A DNA stretch of 6,800 nt from Candidatus Latescibacterota bacterium (GTDB taxonomy: Bacteria; JAAXHH01; JACQVL01), in the NCBI GenBank assembly GCA_016209865.1, contig JACQVL010000199.1, positions 1 to 6,800 on the forward strand, given 5' to 3'. The notes below the pieces were generated by a model. The model was not told the DNA's origin. It searched no databases and saw nothing but the letters and a program-made list of their open reading frames with translations. A program made the translations under genes and the position numbers. How positions within the stretch are numbered: the stretch's first letter is position 1; every line of letters starts with the position of its first letter. Of this stretch, positions 1 to 5,734 are shown piece by piece.

Positions 1-413
1 AGGGTGTTCATCTGGAGGCCGCGCAACGGGGCGAGCACGGGCGGGGAGACATCGCGATGCCAGCTTGCCGGGCCGTGATCATGCTCCGGGCTGCACATGC
101 AGGCCATGTACGTCACCCCCACCTTCGGAGCCTCCATCAGCCGCTGGCTGACTCCAAACGTGTTTTCTTGCAGACAGAACTGGATCGCCTCGATCGTTAT
201 CTTATCGAAGTCCTCGTCGAACTTCAGTCTCGGCTGCGCGGAGGCTTCCCAGGCGCCGCCCGGCGGCTCGTCCGGCTTGCGTCGTGCCACGGAGAGCGCC
301 TTGCGCCGCTCGACCATCGTCTCGACACGCTCGCGCAATCGTTCTATCTGCTCCGGAGCGACGAGGCCACGAAGAATGAGGTACCCGTCGTTCATCAACT
401 GTTGCCGGTCCAC
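1..413 (-). CDS. PhyH-family (phytanoyl-CoA dioxygenase-like) oxygenase, N-terminal part, cut by the window edge
   Basis: The frame stays open from the start to base 1, giving about 137-139 residues, so the C-terminal half lies outside the window. Two in-frame starts exist: ATG at 419 and GTG at 413. The AGGAGG at 426-421 sits only 1 nt from the ATG but 7 nt from the GTG, so I prefer the GTG. Counting from the ATG, the N-terminus has the usual family opening (DGYLILRGLVAPEQIERLRE, residues 11-30), which is a strand followed by a helix. A WHRD motif follows, with H121 and D123 as the expected first two ligands of the HxD...H iron triad; the distal His and the 2-oxoglutarate-binding Arg would be off the edge. 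The family comprises Fe(II)/2-oxoglutarate hydroxylases of varied small molecules, probably cytosolic here. The gene follows E2 so closely that its ribosome site overlaps the E2 stop, which suggests it is last or late in the dehydrogenase operon. Family is fairly certain; substrate unknown. Confidence 0.87.
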   Translation of the reverse strand, partial: MDRQQLMNDGYLILRGLVAPEQIERLRERVETMVERRKALSVARRKPDEPPGGAWEASAQPRLKFDEDFDKITIEAIQFCLQENTFGVSQRLMEAPKVGVTYMACMCSPEHDHGPASWHRDVSPPVLAPLRGLQMNT

Positions 414-420
414 GTCCATC

Positions 421-428
421 CCTCCTCA
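421..428 (-). promoter_or_regulatory. Shine-Dalgarno overlapping the E2 stop codon
   Basis: On the minus strand the bases read TGAGGAGG. The TGA (428-426) ends E2, and AGGAGG (426-421) is a near-perfect ribosome site for the downstream PhyH gene. It lies 7 nt from GTG 413 and only 1 nt from ATG 419, which favours the GTG as start. The overlap suggests that ribosomes finishing E2 re-initiate on the oxygenase. Confidence 0.7.
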
Positions 429-1658
429 TCGAGTCAACCACAGGTAGGGCTGTTCCACATACTCACGCACGGTGCTCAGAAAACGGGCCGCCGGGCCGCC
501 GTCCACCACCCGATGGTCGAACGTCAGGCTGAGCGTCATCATGGCGCGCGGGACGACCTGGCCGCCGTGGACGGCTGGCTTGCTGACGATCCGGCCGACG
601 CCCAAGATGGCGCATTGGGGCAGGTTGATGAGCGGGGTGAACGCGTCGATGCCGTACATCCCTAAGTTGGTGATCGTGAACGTCCCCCCTTGCGTCTCGT
701 CGAGCTTCAACGCGCGCGTCCGGGCTTTCTCGGCCAGGCCGGTGGATTCGGCAGCGATCTGCTGCAGGCTCCTGGCGGCCGCGTCGCGGATGACCGGGAC
801 GAGCAGTCCGGCATCGGTATCGACGGCGACCCCGATATGAACCTGAGCGTGGACGACGATCTCGTCGCCGCGCCAGGTGGCGTTCAGCATCGGGTGTTCC
901 ACCAGAGCAACGGCGGTGAGTTTGACCATCAGGTCGGTGTACGTCGGGACGCTCCGCTCGCGCGACGTCAGGGAAGCCTTGATCTTGTCGCGCAGGACGA
1001 CGAGTTCGGTCGCGTCCGCTTCGGTCGTCAGGGTGACCGCCGCGGCGGTCTGCGCGCTCTCGGCCATGCGCTGGGCGATGATCCGCCGGATGGGCGTGAC
1101 CGGCCGCGCTTCCCCGGCTGCCAGGACGGGCGCAGGGGAGGCCGTTGCCGTCAGACGTGCCGCCGCTCGCACGTCCCGCTCGATGATCCGTCCGGTCCGG
1201 CCGCTGCCGTTGACGGCGTTCCAGTCGACCCCCAGCTCGGCGGCGACCCGGCGCGCGCGGGGACTGATGCGGGGACCACGACGCCGGGTTGAGACGGTCG
1301 GTCCCGACGCTGATTCACGCGGCATCCCAGCTGCGACCTGTGTATCTGCTGTCGCCGTGACCGAGATCGCGGACTCCTGGCGCGCATCCGGCTGTTCGAA
1401 CGGGGCAACCTCGCCCGGCTGGACGATGTACGCGAGCAGCGTCCCGACCGGCATCACGGTATCGGGTGGGGGCGAGTCGGGCGGGATGCGCAGGATGCCG
1501 GAGTCGAACGACTCCACCTCGTTGATCGTCTTGTCGCTCTCGACGGTGAGCAGGACGTCTCCGGCCTGGACGGCGTCCCCGTCTTTCTTCAGCCACTCGA
1601 CCAGCCGGCCCTGTTCCATCGTCCAGCCCAGACGGGGCATGACGATTGCGATTGCCAT
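426..1658 (-). CDS. Dihydrolipoamide acyltransferase (E2) of a 2-oxoacid dehydrogenase complex
   Basis: This 410-residue protein has the full E2 layout. The lipoyl domain (about 1-80) carries the lipoylated lysine K43 in the ESDKTINEVES context. An Ala/Pro/Thr-rich linker (about 85-128) follows, then a peripheral subunit-binding domain (about 130-163, SPRARRVAAELGVD...GRIIERDV) that docks E1 and/or E3. The catalytic acyltransferase domain (about 185-410) has the conserved ITNLGMYGIDAFTPLIN stretch (329-345) and the active-site motif DHRVVDG (381-387, His382). It transfers the acyl group from lipoamide to CoA and forms the core of the cytosolic complex. ATG 1658 has AGGAGG 7 nt upstream (1671-1666), which fixes the start. 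It follows E1 beta after an unusually long 177-nt spacer. Length is normal for a single-lipoyl E2 of pyruvate or acetoin type (pdhC/acoC-like). The motifs do not tell pyruvate, acetoin and branched-chain substrates apart, so I give no symbol. Confidence 0.95.
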   Translation of the reverse strand: MAIAIVMPRLGWTMEQGRLVEWLKKDGDAVQAGDVLLTVESDKTINEVESFDSGILRIPPDSPPPDTVMPVGTLLAYIVQPGEVAPFEQPDARQESAISVTATADTQVAAGMPRESASGPTVSTRRRGPRISPRARRVAAELGVDWNAVNGSGRTGRIIERDVRAAARLTATASPAPVLAAGEARPVTPIRRIIAQRMAESAQTAAAVTLTTEADATELVVLRDKIKASLTSRERSVPTYTDLMVKLTAVALVEHPMLNATWRGDEIVVHAQVHIGVAVDTDAGLLVPVIRDAAARSLQQIAAESTGLAEKARTRALKLDETQGGTFTITNLGMYGIDAFTPLINLPQCAILGVGRIVSKPAVHGGQVVPRAMMTLSLTFDHRVVDGGPAARFLSTVREYVEQPYLWLTR

Positions 1659-1700
1659 GCGGTAACCTCCTTGTTCAGTCCCTCACCCCCGGCCCAACCT

Positions 1701-1803
1701 GGGCAGATGGGCAGTCCCTGCACACCCACCCTACCCCGCCAGGCAGGTAGGCAGTAGACGGGGGAACGGCTTCGACTGCCCACTGCCCATTGCCCACCTG
1801 CCC
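1701..1803 (-). repeat. Heptamer-rich inverted repeat in the E1 beta-E2 spacer, able to form a long hairpin
   Basis: This lies in the 177-nt non-coding gap 1659-1835. Written on the plus strand, 1777-1803 is a run of TGCCCAC, TGCCCAT, TGCCCAC and CTGCCC units. The opposite orientation appears at 1701-1714 (GGGCAGATGGGCAG), and a degenerate form (AGGCAGGTAGGCAG) at 1741-1754. The arms 1701-1716 and 1774-1788 pair over 15 bp with a single bulged base. Inside the loop, 1734-1740 (CCCCGCC) and 1759-1765 (GACGGGG) can pair in the minus-strand RNA, with one G-U pair. It ends 30 nt before the E2 ribosome site begins and could be an mRNA processing, stabilising or attenuation element. A mobile or intergenic short-repeat family is equally possible. 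It lacks a U-tract, so it is not a classical intrinsic terminator. Confidence 0.6.
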
Positions 1804-1835
1804 GGTGGAAGGGAGAAGGTGGTGAGGTCTCGCCC

Positions 1836-2813
1836 CTACTCTGCTACGACATCCCGGATGGCCTGGGCGATCGCGGGCGGCTGCGGGACGACCGCGGCTT
1901 CCAGCGGGGCGCTGTACGGCACGGGCGTCTGCACGCCGTTCAGGCGGCGCACGGGCGCGTCCAGGTCGTCGAACGCCCGATCCATCACCTGGGCCGCGAC
2001 CTCCGCGCCGATGGCGCACGGAGCGAACGTCTCATCCACGATCAGCAGCCGGCCGGTCTTGTGGACGGATTCGATGATCGTGTCGATGTCGAGCGGCGCC
2101 ACCGTCCGCGGGTCGATGACCTCCACGGAGATGCCCTCCTGGACGAGTTGTTCGCAGACCTCCAGCGTTTTTTTCACCATGAGAGCGATCGCCACGACCG
2201 TGACGTCCGTACCCTGCCGGCAGACCGACGCCTGGCCGAACGGGACGGTGTACTCCCCCTCCGGCACCGGGCCTTTCGTGTTCAACAGAGACTTGTGTTC
2301 CAGGAAGAGCACCGGATCGTCGCTCCGGATCGAAGTCTTGAGCAATCCCTTCGCGTCGTATGGGGTGGTCGGGATGACCACCCTGAAGCCTGGGAGGTGG
2401 ACGAAGATGGAGGCATAGCTCCCCGAGTGATGCGTGGCGGACGCCCCGCCGACGCCGATGCAGCCGCGCAGGACGAGCGGCATCTTCAGCCGGCCGCTGC
2501 TCATGTACTGCATCTTGGCTGCCTGGTTGATCAGTTCTCCCATCGCGTCCAAGATGAAATCGATGAACATGAAATCCACCACCGGGCGGGTGCCGGTCAT
2601 CGCCGCGCCCACGCACAGACCGACGAAGCCTCGTTCGCAGATCGGGGTATCCCGCAACCGCTCCGGCCCGTAGAGGTCGTAGAGGCCGGTGGTGGTGTTA
2701 AAATTGCCGCCGCGCCGGCCGATCCCTTCCCCGACGACGAAGATCGTCGGGTCACTCGCCATCTCTTCGGCCAGCCCCTCATGGGCGGCTGCGGTGAACG
2801 TCAACTCTCGCAT
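1836..2813 (-). CDS. TPP-dependent 2-oxoacid dehydrogenase E1 subunit beta
   Basis: This 325-residue protein is the full normal length for an E1 beta of pyruvate/acetoin type (pdhB/acoB-like). The N-terminal pyrimidine-binding transketolase fold shows VVGEGIG (26-32). In the TPICERGFVG stretch (56-65), Glu60 matches the family glutamate that contacts the TPP aminopyrimidine. GAAMTG...DFMFIDFI (69-87) and the HHSGSY histidines (128-129), typical of the active-site region, follow. The C-terminal transketolase domain contains VIDPRTVAPLD (232-242), the usual DxRT-x-x-PLD signature. It pairs with E1 alpha as an alpha2beta2 tetramer that decarboxylates the 2-oxo substrate and reductively acylates the E2 lipoyl group. 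ATG 2813 lies 6 nt past the E1 alpha stop, and the GTGAGG before it overlaps that stop codon, implying translational coupling. No disruption seen. Substrate not resolved. Confidence 0.95.
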   Translation of the reverse strand: MRELTFTAAAHEGLAEEMASDPTIFVVGEGIGRRGGNFNTTTGLYDLYGPERLRDTPICERGFVGLCVGAAMTGTRPVVDFMFIDFILDAMGELINQAAKMQYMSSGRLKMPLVLRGCIGVGGASATHHSGSYASIFVHLPGFRVVIPTTPYDAKGLLKTSIRSDDPVLFLEHKSLLNTKGPVPEGEYTVPFGQASVCRQGTDVTVVAIALMVKKTLEVCEQLVQEGISVEVIDPRTVAPLDIDTIIESVHKTGRLLIVDETFAPCAIGAEVAAQVMDRAFDDLDAPVRRLNGVQTPVPYSAPLEAAVVPQPPAIAQAIRDVVAE

Positions 2814-2819
2814 GTCGCC

Positions 2820-3839
2820 TCACTTTCCGGTGCTGTACACATGATCCAACGCTGTCGCCGGGTCGGGCCACGGGCTGTCCATGGCGAACTGCAGCCCGTC
2901 TTCGATGAGCGTCTTGACCTCAGCGTCGATCTGGTCGCACTCGTCCTCGCTGGCCATCCCGGTCGCCATCACGTGCGCTCTGAAATGAGGGATGGGGTCG
3001 CGGGCTTTCCAGGCTTCGATCTCTTCCACCGTCCGGTAGCCCGCGTCGCGCATCCCTTCCGCGTGCGGCCGGGTGCGGTACGTCTTACACTCGATCAGGG
3101 TCGGCCCGCCGCCCGCGCGGGCCCGCGAGATCGCCTCGCCAGCGGCCTTGTACACCGCGATGACGTCGTTGCCGTCGACCGCCACGCCGGGCAGACCATA
3201 GACGGCGGCCCGCGACGCGACGTCCTGGTTCCTGGTCGCGGACGCGAAGGGGACTTCGGTCGCGTACATGTTGTTCTCACAGACGAACAGCGTCGGAAGC
3301 TCCCAAACGGCGGCCATGTTCAGCCCCTCATGGAACGCCCCGTTATTGACCGCCCCATCCCCGAAGAAGGCCACACCGACCCGGTCGGTCTTGAGCAGCT
3401 TGAACGAGTACCCGGCCCCGGTCGCCTGCAAGATGCAGGGGGCCACGATGCCGCTCGTCCCCATCATCCCGACCTCGGGGGCGAACAGGTGCATACTCCC
3501 TCCGCGGCCGGCTGAGCATCCGGTGGCCTTCCCGAACAACTCCGCGATGACCCGGCGGACGCTGACCCCTTTGGCCAGGGCGTGGCCATGCCCGCGATGC
3601 GTACTGAACACCGCATCGTCCGGCCGTAGGTGCGCGCAGACACCCGTCGCCACCGCCTCCTGGCCGATATACGTATGGCAGGCGCCGGGGATGAACCCGG
3701 CCTGGTACGACCGCGCCAACTGCTCCTCACACCGTCGGATGACCAGCATCTGGCGGTACAACGCTAAGGACGTGCGCCGGTCGAGCCGGGTGTTCGTTGC
3801 CTGTGCCACCGATTTCTGTCCTGTGGCCTTTGACTTCAT
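2820..3839 (-). CDS. TPP-dependent 2-oxoacid dehydrogenase E1 subunit alpha
   Basis: I start this gene at ATG 3839 (339 residues) because AGGAG at 3852-3848 is 8 nt upstream; the in-frame GTG at 3845 would leave only 2 nt. The protein has the TPP-binding signature: GDG at 160-162 and the paired Asn at 189-190 (CENNMYA), inside the typical GDGAVNNGAFHEGLNMAAVW stretch. The upstream THRGHGHALAKG and GRGGSMHLF segments match E1 alpha substrate and cofactor loops. The later segment YRTRPHAEGMRDAGYRTVEE replaces the YRxxGHS-type loop familiar from pyruvate E1 alpha, so the substrate may differ. With E1 beta it forms the decarboxylase of the complex (pdhA/acoA-like). It lies in the same direction as the PhyH-HEAT gene, about 49 nt downstream of its stop with no visible terminator between, so it is probably co-transcribed with it. 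Confidence 0.95.
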   Translation of the reverse strand: MKSKATGQKSVAQATNTRLDRRTSLALYRQMLVIRRCEEQLARSYQAGFIPGACHTYIGQEAVATGVCAHLRPDDAVFSTHRGHGHALAKGVSVRRVIAELFGKATGCSAGRGGSMHLFAPEVGMMGTSGIVAPCILQATGAGYSFKLLKTDRVGVAFFGDGAVNNGAFHEGLNMAAVWELPTLFVCENNMYATEVPFASATRNQDVASRAAVYGLPGVAVDGNDVIAVYKAAGEAISRARAGGGPTLIECKTYRTRPHAEGMRDAGYRTVEEIEAWKARDPIPHFRAHVMATGMASEDECDQIDAEVKTLIEDGLQFAMDSPWPDPATALDHVYSTGK

Positions 3840-3847
3840 GTTCACTT

Positions 3848-3852
3848 CTCCT
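3848..3852 (-). promoter_or_regulatory. Shine-Dalgarno that selects the E1 alpha start
   Basis: AGGAG on the minus strand lies 8 nt before ATG 3839 and only 2 nt before GTG 3845. The spacing favours the ATG, so the protein should begin MKSKATGQ rather than two residues earlier. Confidence 0.6.
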
Positions 3853-3888
3853 GGGGGGTGAATGGTTGGTGTGTGCGCTCGCAGGGGA

Positions 3889-5241
3889 TCAGTACGGGTT
3901 TTCCTTCGTGGTGATCGGGCACCATCGGGATGTCTCGAAAAACCGGAAGACCGCCGTTCGAGCGGCTCGCGTGCCGATTCGCTCCAGTGCCTTGGCCGCT
4001 TTGGCGCGCACGTACCGGTTGTCGTCCCGCAGCGCCTGAATCAACGCCGGGGTAGCGGACTCGGCGAGCTTCCCCATCCGGGCAAACGTCAGCGCCGCGT
4101 TCCGGCGGACCCACTCATCGCGGTCGCGGAGCGCCTCGACCAGGGCCGGGATGGCCGCCTGTGCCGCCTCAGGCATCGTCCCCAGCGCCTCAGCCGCATG
4201 GCGGCGCACCCGATCCGACTCATCACGCAGGGCGGTCATCACGACGGGCGCTGCCTCCGCAGCCGGCCGGCCGATATCTCCCAGGGTATCGACGGCTGAC
4301 GCCCGCGTCCATTCGCGTGAGTCGTGCGCCGCGTCGATCAAGGCGGACACAGCCGGCGGCCCGATCGCGCTCAGGGCGTACCCGGCGTTGCGGCGTCCCG
4401 TCTCCGGCTCGTCCCTCAGCGCCTCGATCAAGGCGGACACAGCCGGCGGCCCGATCGCGCCCAGGGCATACCCGGCCTGGAGACACGCCGTCTCTGACTC
4501 GCTCCGCAATGCCTGAATGAGTTCAGCGAGAGTCCCATCCCCTGCGGTCTCATGAGAAGCATGATTTGGGGCGCCGCAGTACCAGTCCCAGATACTCCGC
4601 CACATCAGCGACTCTCCGGTGGACGACGTGTTCTTCGCGGCGTTCCAGGACGGACGTGTGGGTTCCTCCAGCCGGGTGAACAGAAACTTCACCATGTACC
4701 GTTTCTTCTCGCTGTAGTTGGGCATCGCCCGGTGCCACAGGTCGTAGTGGACGATCGTCACCGTCCCCGCCTCGCCGCAAAGCGGGACTTCAGGATTCAC
4801 GCCGGGACCGGTATTGTAGTACTGCGACCCGGGGGTGACTCCTGTCGGCCCCATCTCCTCGGTGACATCCTGCGGATAATAGAACGCCATCCCCCAGCGG
4901 GTGCGATGGTGCTGTTTCGTCCAGGAATCCTTGTGCAGGTGCTGGCCGCTGCTCCCCGGCGGGTTGAAATGGCAGTACCGGTGCGGGTGCAGGAAGCAGT
5001 CCGGTCCCAGGACGCTGGTCAGCGCGCCCTGAACCGTTGGGTGATCGAAGATATCCTGAATCTCAGGGATCCTGGGCAGCAGGTTGTTGCCCGGATTCCC
5101 TTCCTTCTCGACCATCTCCTCGATCTGCCGGTAGATCGAGGCATGGAACTCCGGCGGGAAGTCCACCGTGACGGTGACATACCCGTTGGCGATAAACTCT
5201 CTCATCCTGGCATTATTCAGGAGGTTTGCTCGATGCGGCAT
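3889..5241 (-). CDS. PhyH-family oxygenase fused to a C-terminal HEAT-repeat domain
   Basis: This 450-residue protein has two parts. Residues about 10-215 are a PhyH-type Fe(II)/2-oxoglutarate oxygenase. The iron ligands are H103 and D105 (HLHKDSW) and H170 (YDLWHRAMPN), and R181 lies 11 residues after the distal His, the same spacing as the 2-oxoglutarate-binding Arg in human phytanoyl-CoA hydroxylase. GPTGVTPGSQYY (131-142) is the usual family turn. All catalytic residues are present, so it should be active. Residues about 236-425 are five to six HEAT-like alpha-helical repeats (ALIEALRDEPE..RRNAGYALSAIG pattern, period about 30-37), normally a protein-binding solenoid. Free PhyH proteins are usually about 250-300 residues, so the repeats are an addition, with one unit nearly duplicated at DNA level. 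ATG 5241 has AAAGGA 8 nt upstream. No signal peptide, so cytosolic. It is first in the putative minus-strand operon before E1 alpha. The substrate and the HEAT partner are unknown. Confidence 0.92.
   Translation of the reverse strand: MPHRANLLNNARMREFIANGYVTVTVDFPPEFHASIYRQIEEMVEKEGNPGNNLLPRIPEIQDIFDHPTVQGALTSVLGPDCFLHPHRYCHFNPPGSSGQHLHKDSWTKQHHRTRWGMAFYYPQDVTEEMGPTGVTPGSQYYNTGPGVNPEVPLCGEAGTVTIVHYDLWHRAMPNYSEKKRYMVKFLFTRLEEPTRPSWNAAKNTSSTGESLMWRSIWDWYCGAPNHASHETAGDGTLAELIQALRSESETACLQAGYALGAIGPPAVSALIEALRDEPETGRRNAGYALSAIGPPAVSALIDAAHDSREWTRASAVDTLGDIGRPAAEAAPVVMTALRDESDRVRRHAAEALGTMPEAAQAAIPALVEALRDRDEWVRRNAALTFARMGKLAESATPALIQALRDDNRYVRAKAAKALERIGTRAARTAVFRFFETSRWCPITTKENPY
4331..4476 (-). 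repeat. Two 56-bp direct repeats encoding consecutive HEAT units
   Basis: The blocks 4331-4386 and 4421-4476 match at 53 of 56 positions, including a perfect 37-bp run (4334-4370 and 4424-4460). The 90-bp offset equals 30 codons, so the copies encode the repeated GYALxAIGPPAVSALI segment (about residues 257-272 and 287-302). The other HEAT units of this gene are much less alike, so this looks like a recent in-frame duplication or a gene-converted pair. Confidence 0.9.
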
Positions 5242-5273
5242 AGAAAATATCCTTTCGTTTTCACAAAATTTTA

Positions 5274-5301
5274 TTGACGTGATCGTTGGGATACCTAATT
5301 T
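5274..5301 (+). promoter_or_regulatory. Candidate sigma-70-type promoter for the unknown protein and PhyH pair
   Basis: TTGACG (5274-5279) matches 5 of 6 bases of a -35 box. After a 16-nt spacer TAATTT (5296-5301) is a weak -10 box, matching 3 of 6. The AT-rich stretch 5260-5273, with AAAATTTT, resembles an UP element. The predicted start near 5308 would give a leader of about 50 nt before ATG 5360. The organism's sigma consensus is unknown, so this is tentative. Confidence 0.4.
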
Positions 5302-5324
5302 AACGTATTTTAGAGCAAGGTCAA
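5297..5324 (-). promoter_or_regulatory. Candidate sigma-70-type promoter for the minus-strand operon
   Basis: On the minus strand TTGACC (5324-5319) is a 5-of-6 -35 box. After 16 nt TAAATT (5302-5297) is a 4-of-6 -10 box. The start would fall near 5290, leaving about 50 nt of leader before ATG 5241. Its -10 occupies nearly the same bases as the -10 of the plus-strand candidate, so the two promoters could not both be occupied at once if both are real. Confidence 0.4.
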
Positions 5325-5359
5325 TGGTTCAATCGAGCCCCATACCGAAAGGAGAACGG

Positions 5360-5728
5360 ATGGTCGAACTCAAGCAGCGACTGGAACAGTGTCTGGCTCA
5401 TGTTCGCGCCGGGACGCTGACAGAGGCCGAGATTCTCGACATGATCAAGACGGTCGACGACGCGATCACCAGACGACCGAAGCAGAGCTTGCTCTACATC
5501 CAGGCTCCCACATCGCACCCTTACTCCACCGTGATCGGCATGAGCATCTTCGAGGAAGGGAAGGACGCCGACGGCGTCAACGAGAAGGGAGAATTCCTCT
5601 ACAAGTCGATCAAAGAGGCATTAGACGACGGATGGCGCATCGTCAAGTTCCCCGAGATGACCCTGGCCATGGACGAGCAGAACACCTACGGCCTCGGGTA
5701 TGAGTTCATCCTTGAACGCTGGAGGTGA
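5360..5728 (+). CDS. Unrecognised 122-residue protein upstream of a PhyH gene
   Basis: I do not recognise this protein. ATG 5360 is chosen because AAAGGAG (5348-5354) lies 5 nt before it; the frame is open back to 5168, but that would run through the divergent promoter region and the start of the PhyH-HEAT gene. Residues about 1-40 look helical and charged (KQRLEQCLAHVRAGTLTEAE). The rest looks like a small alpha/beta domain, with an aromatic, conserved-looking C-terminus (GWRIVKFPEM...YGLGYEFILERW). There is no signal peptide, membrane segment or metal-ligand cluster. The stop TGA is embedded in GGAGGTGA, whose GGAGG serves as the ribosome site of the next gene 9 nt further on, so the two are a coupled pair. 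By context it could be an accessory, chaperone or regulatory partner of the PhyH enzyme; this is inference only. Confidence 0.82.
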   Translation: MVELKQRLEQCLAHVRAGTLTEAEILDMIKTVDDAITRRPKQSLLYIQAPTSHPYSTVIGMSIFEEGKDADGVNEKGEFLYKSIKEALDDGWRIVKFPEMTLAMDEQNTYGLGYEFILERWR

Positions 5729-5734
5729 CCCACG

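Noticed and set aside
57-665. Plus-strand open frame of 202 codons at the left edge
   Set aside because: It runs antisense across the edge PhyH gene and the E2 C-terminus. The minus-strand frame there has a clear PhyH motif and a ribosome site; this one has neither.
877-1665. Plus-strand open frame of 262 codons opposite E2
   Set aside because: Entirely antisense to a full-length E2 with intact motifs. Its Ser/Arg/Ala-rich composition is typical of a shadow frame.
1701-1803. CRISPR array or classical rho-independent terminator
   Set aside because: The repeat units are about 7 nt, partly contiguous and in both orientations, without spacers, so it is not CRISPR. The hairpin has a long loop and no T-run after it, so it is not a standard terminator.
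2061-3515. Plus-strand open frame of 484 codons opposite E1 beta and E1 alpha
   Set aside because: It is antisense to two well-supported enzymes, spans both of them, is rich in Arg, His, Asp and Pro with no recognisable domain, and is what high GC in the third codon position produces on the opposite strand.
3840-3888. Terminator or promoter between the PhyH-HEAT gene and E1 alpha
   Set aside because: The short gap holds the E1 alpha ribosome site and no hairpin with a T-tract or convincing -35/-10 pair, so I treat the genes as co-transcribed.
5168-5359. N-terminal extension of the unknown protein to ATG 5168
   Set aside because: It would run through the AT-rich promoter region and overlap the first codons of the PhyH-HEAT gene. 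A good ribosome site sits just before ATG 5360.
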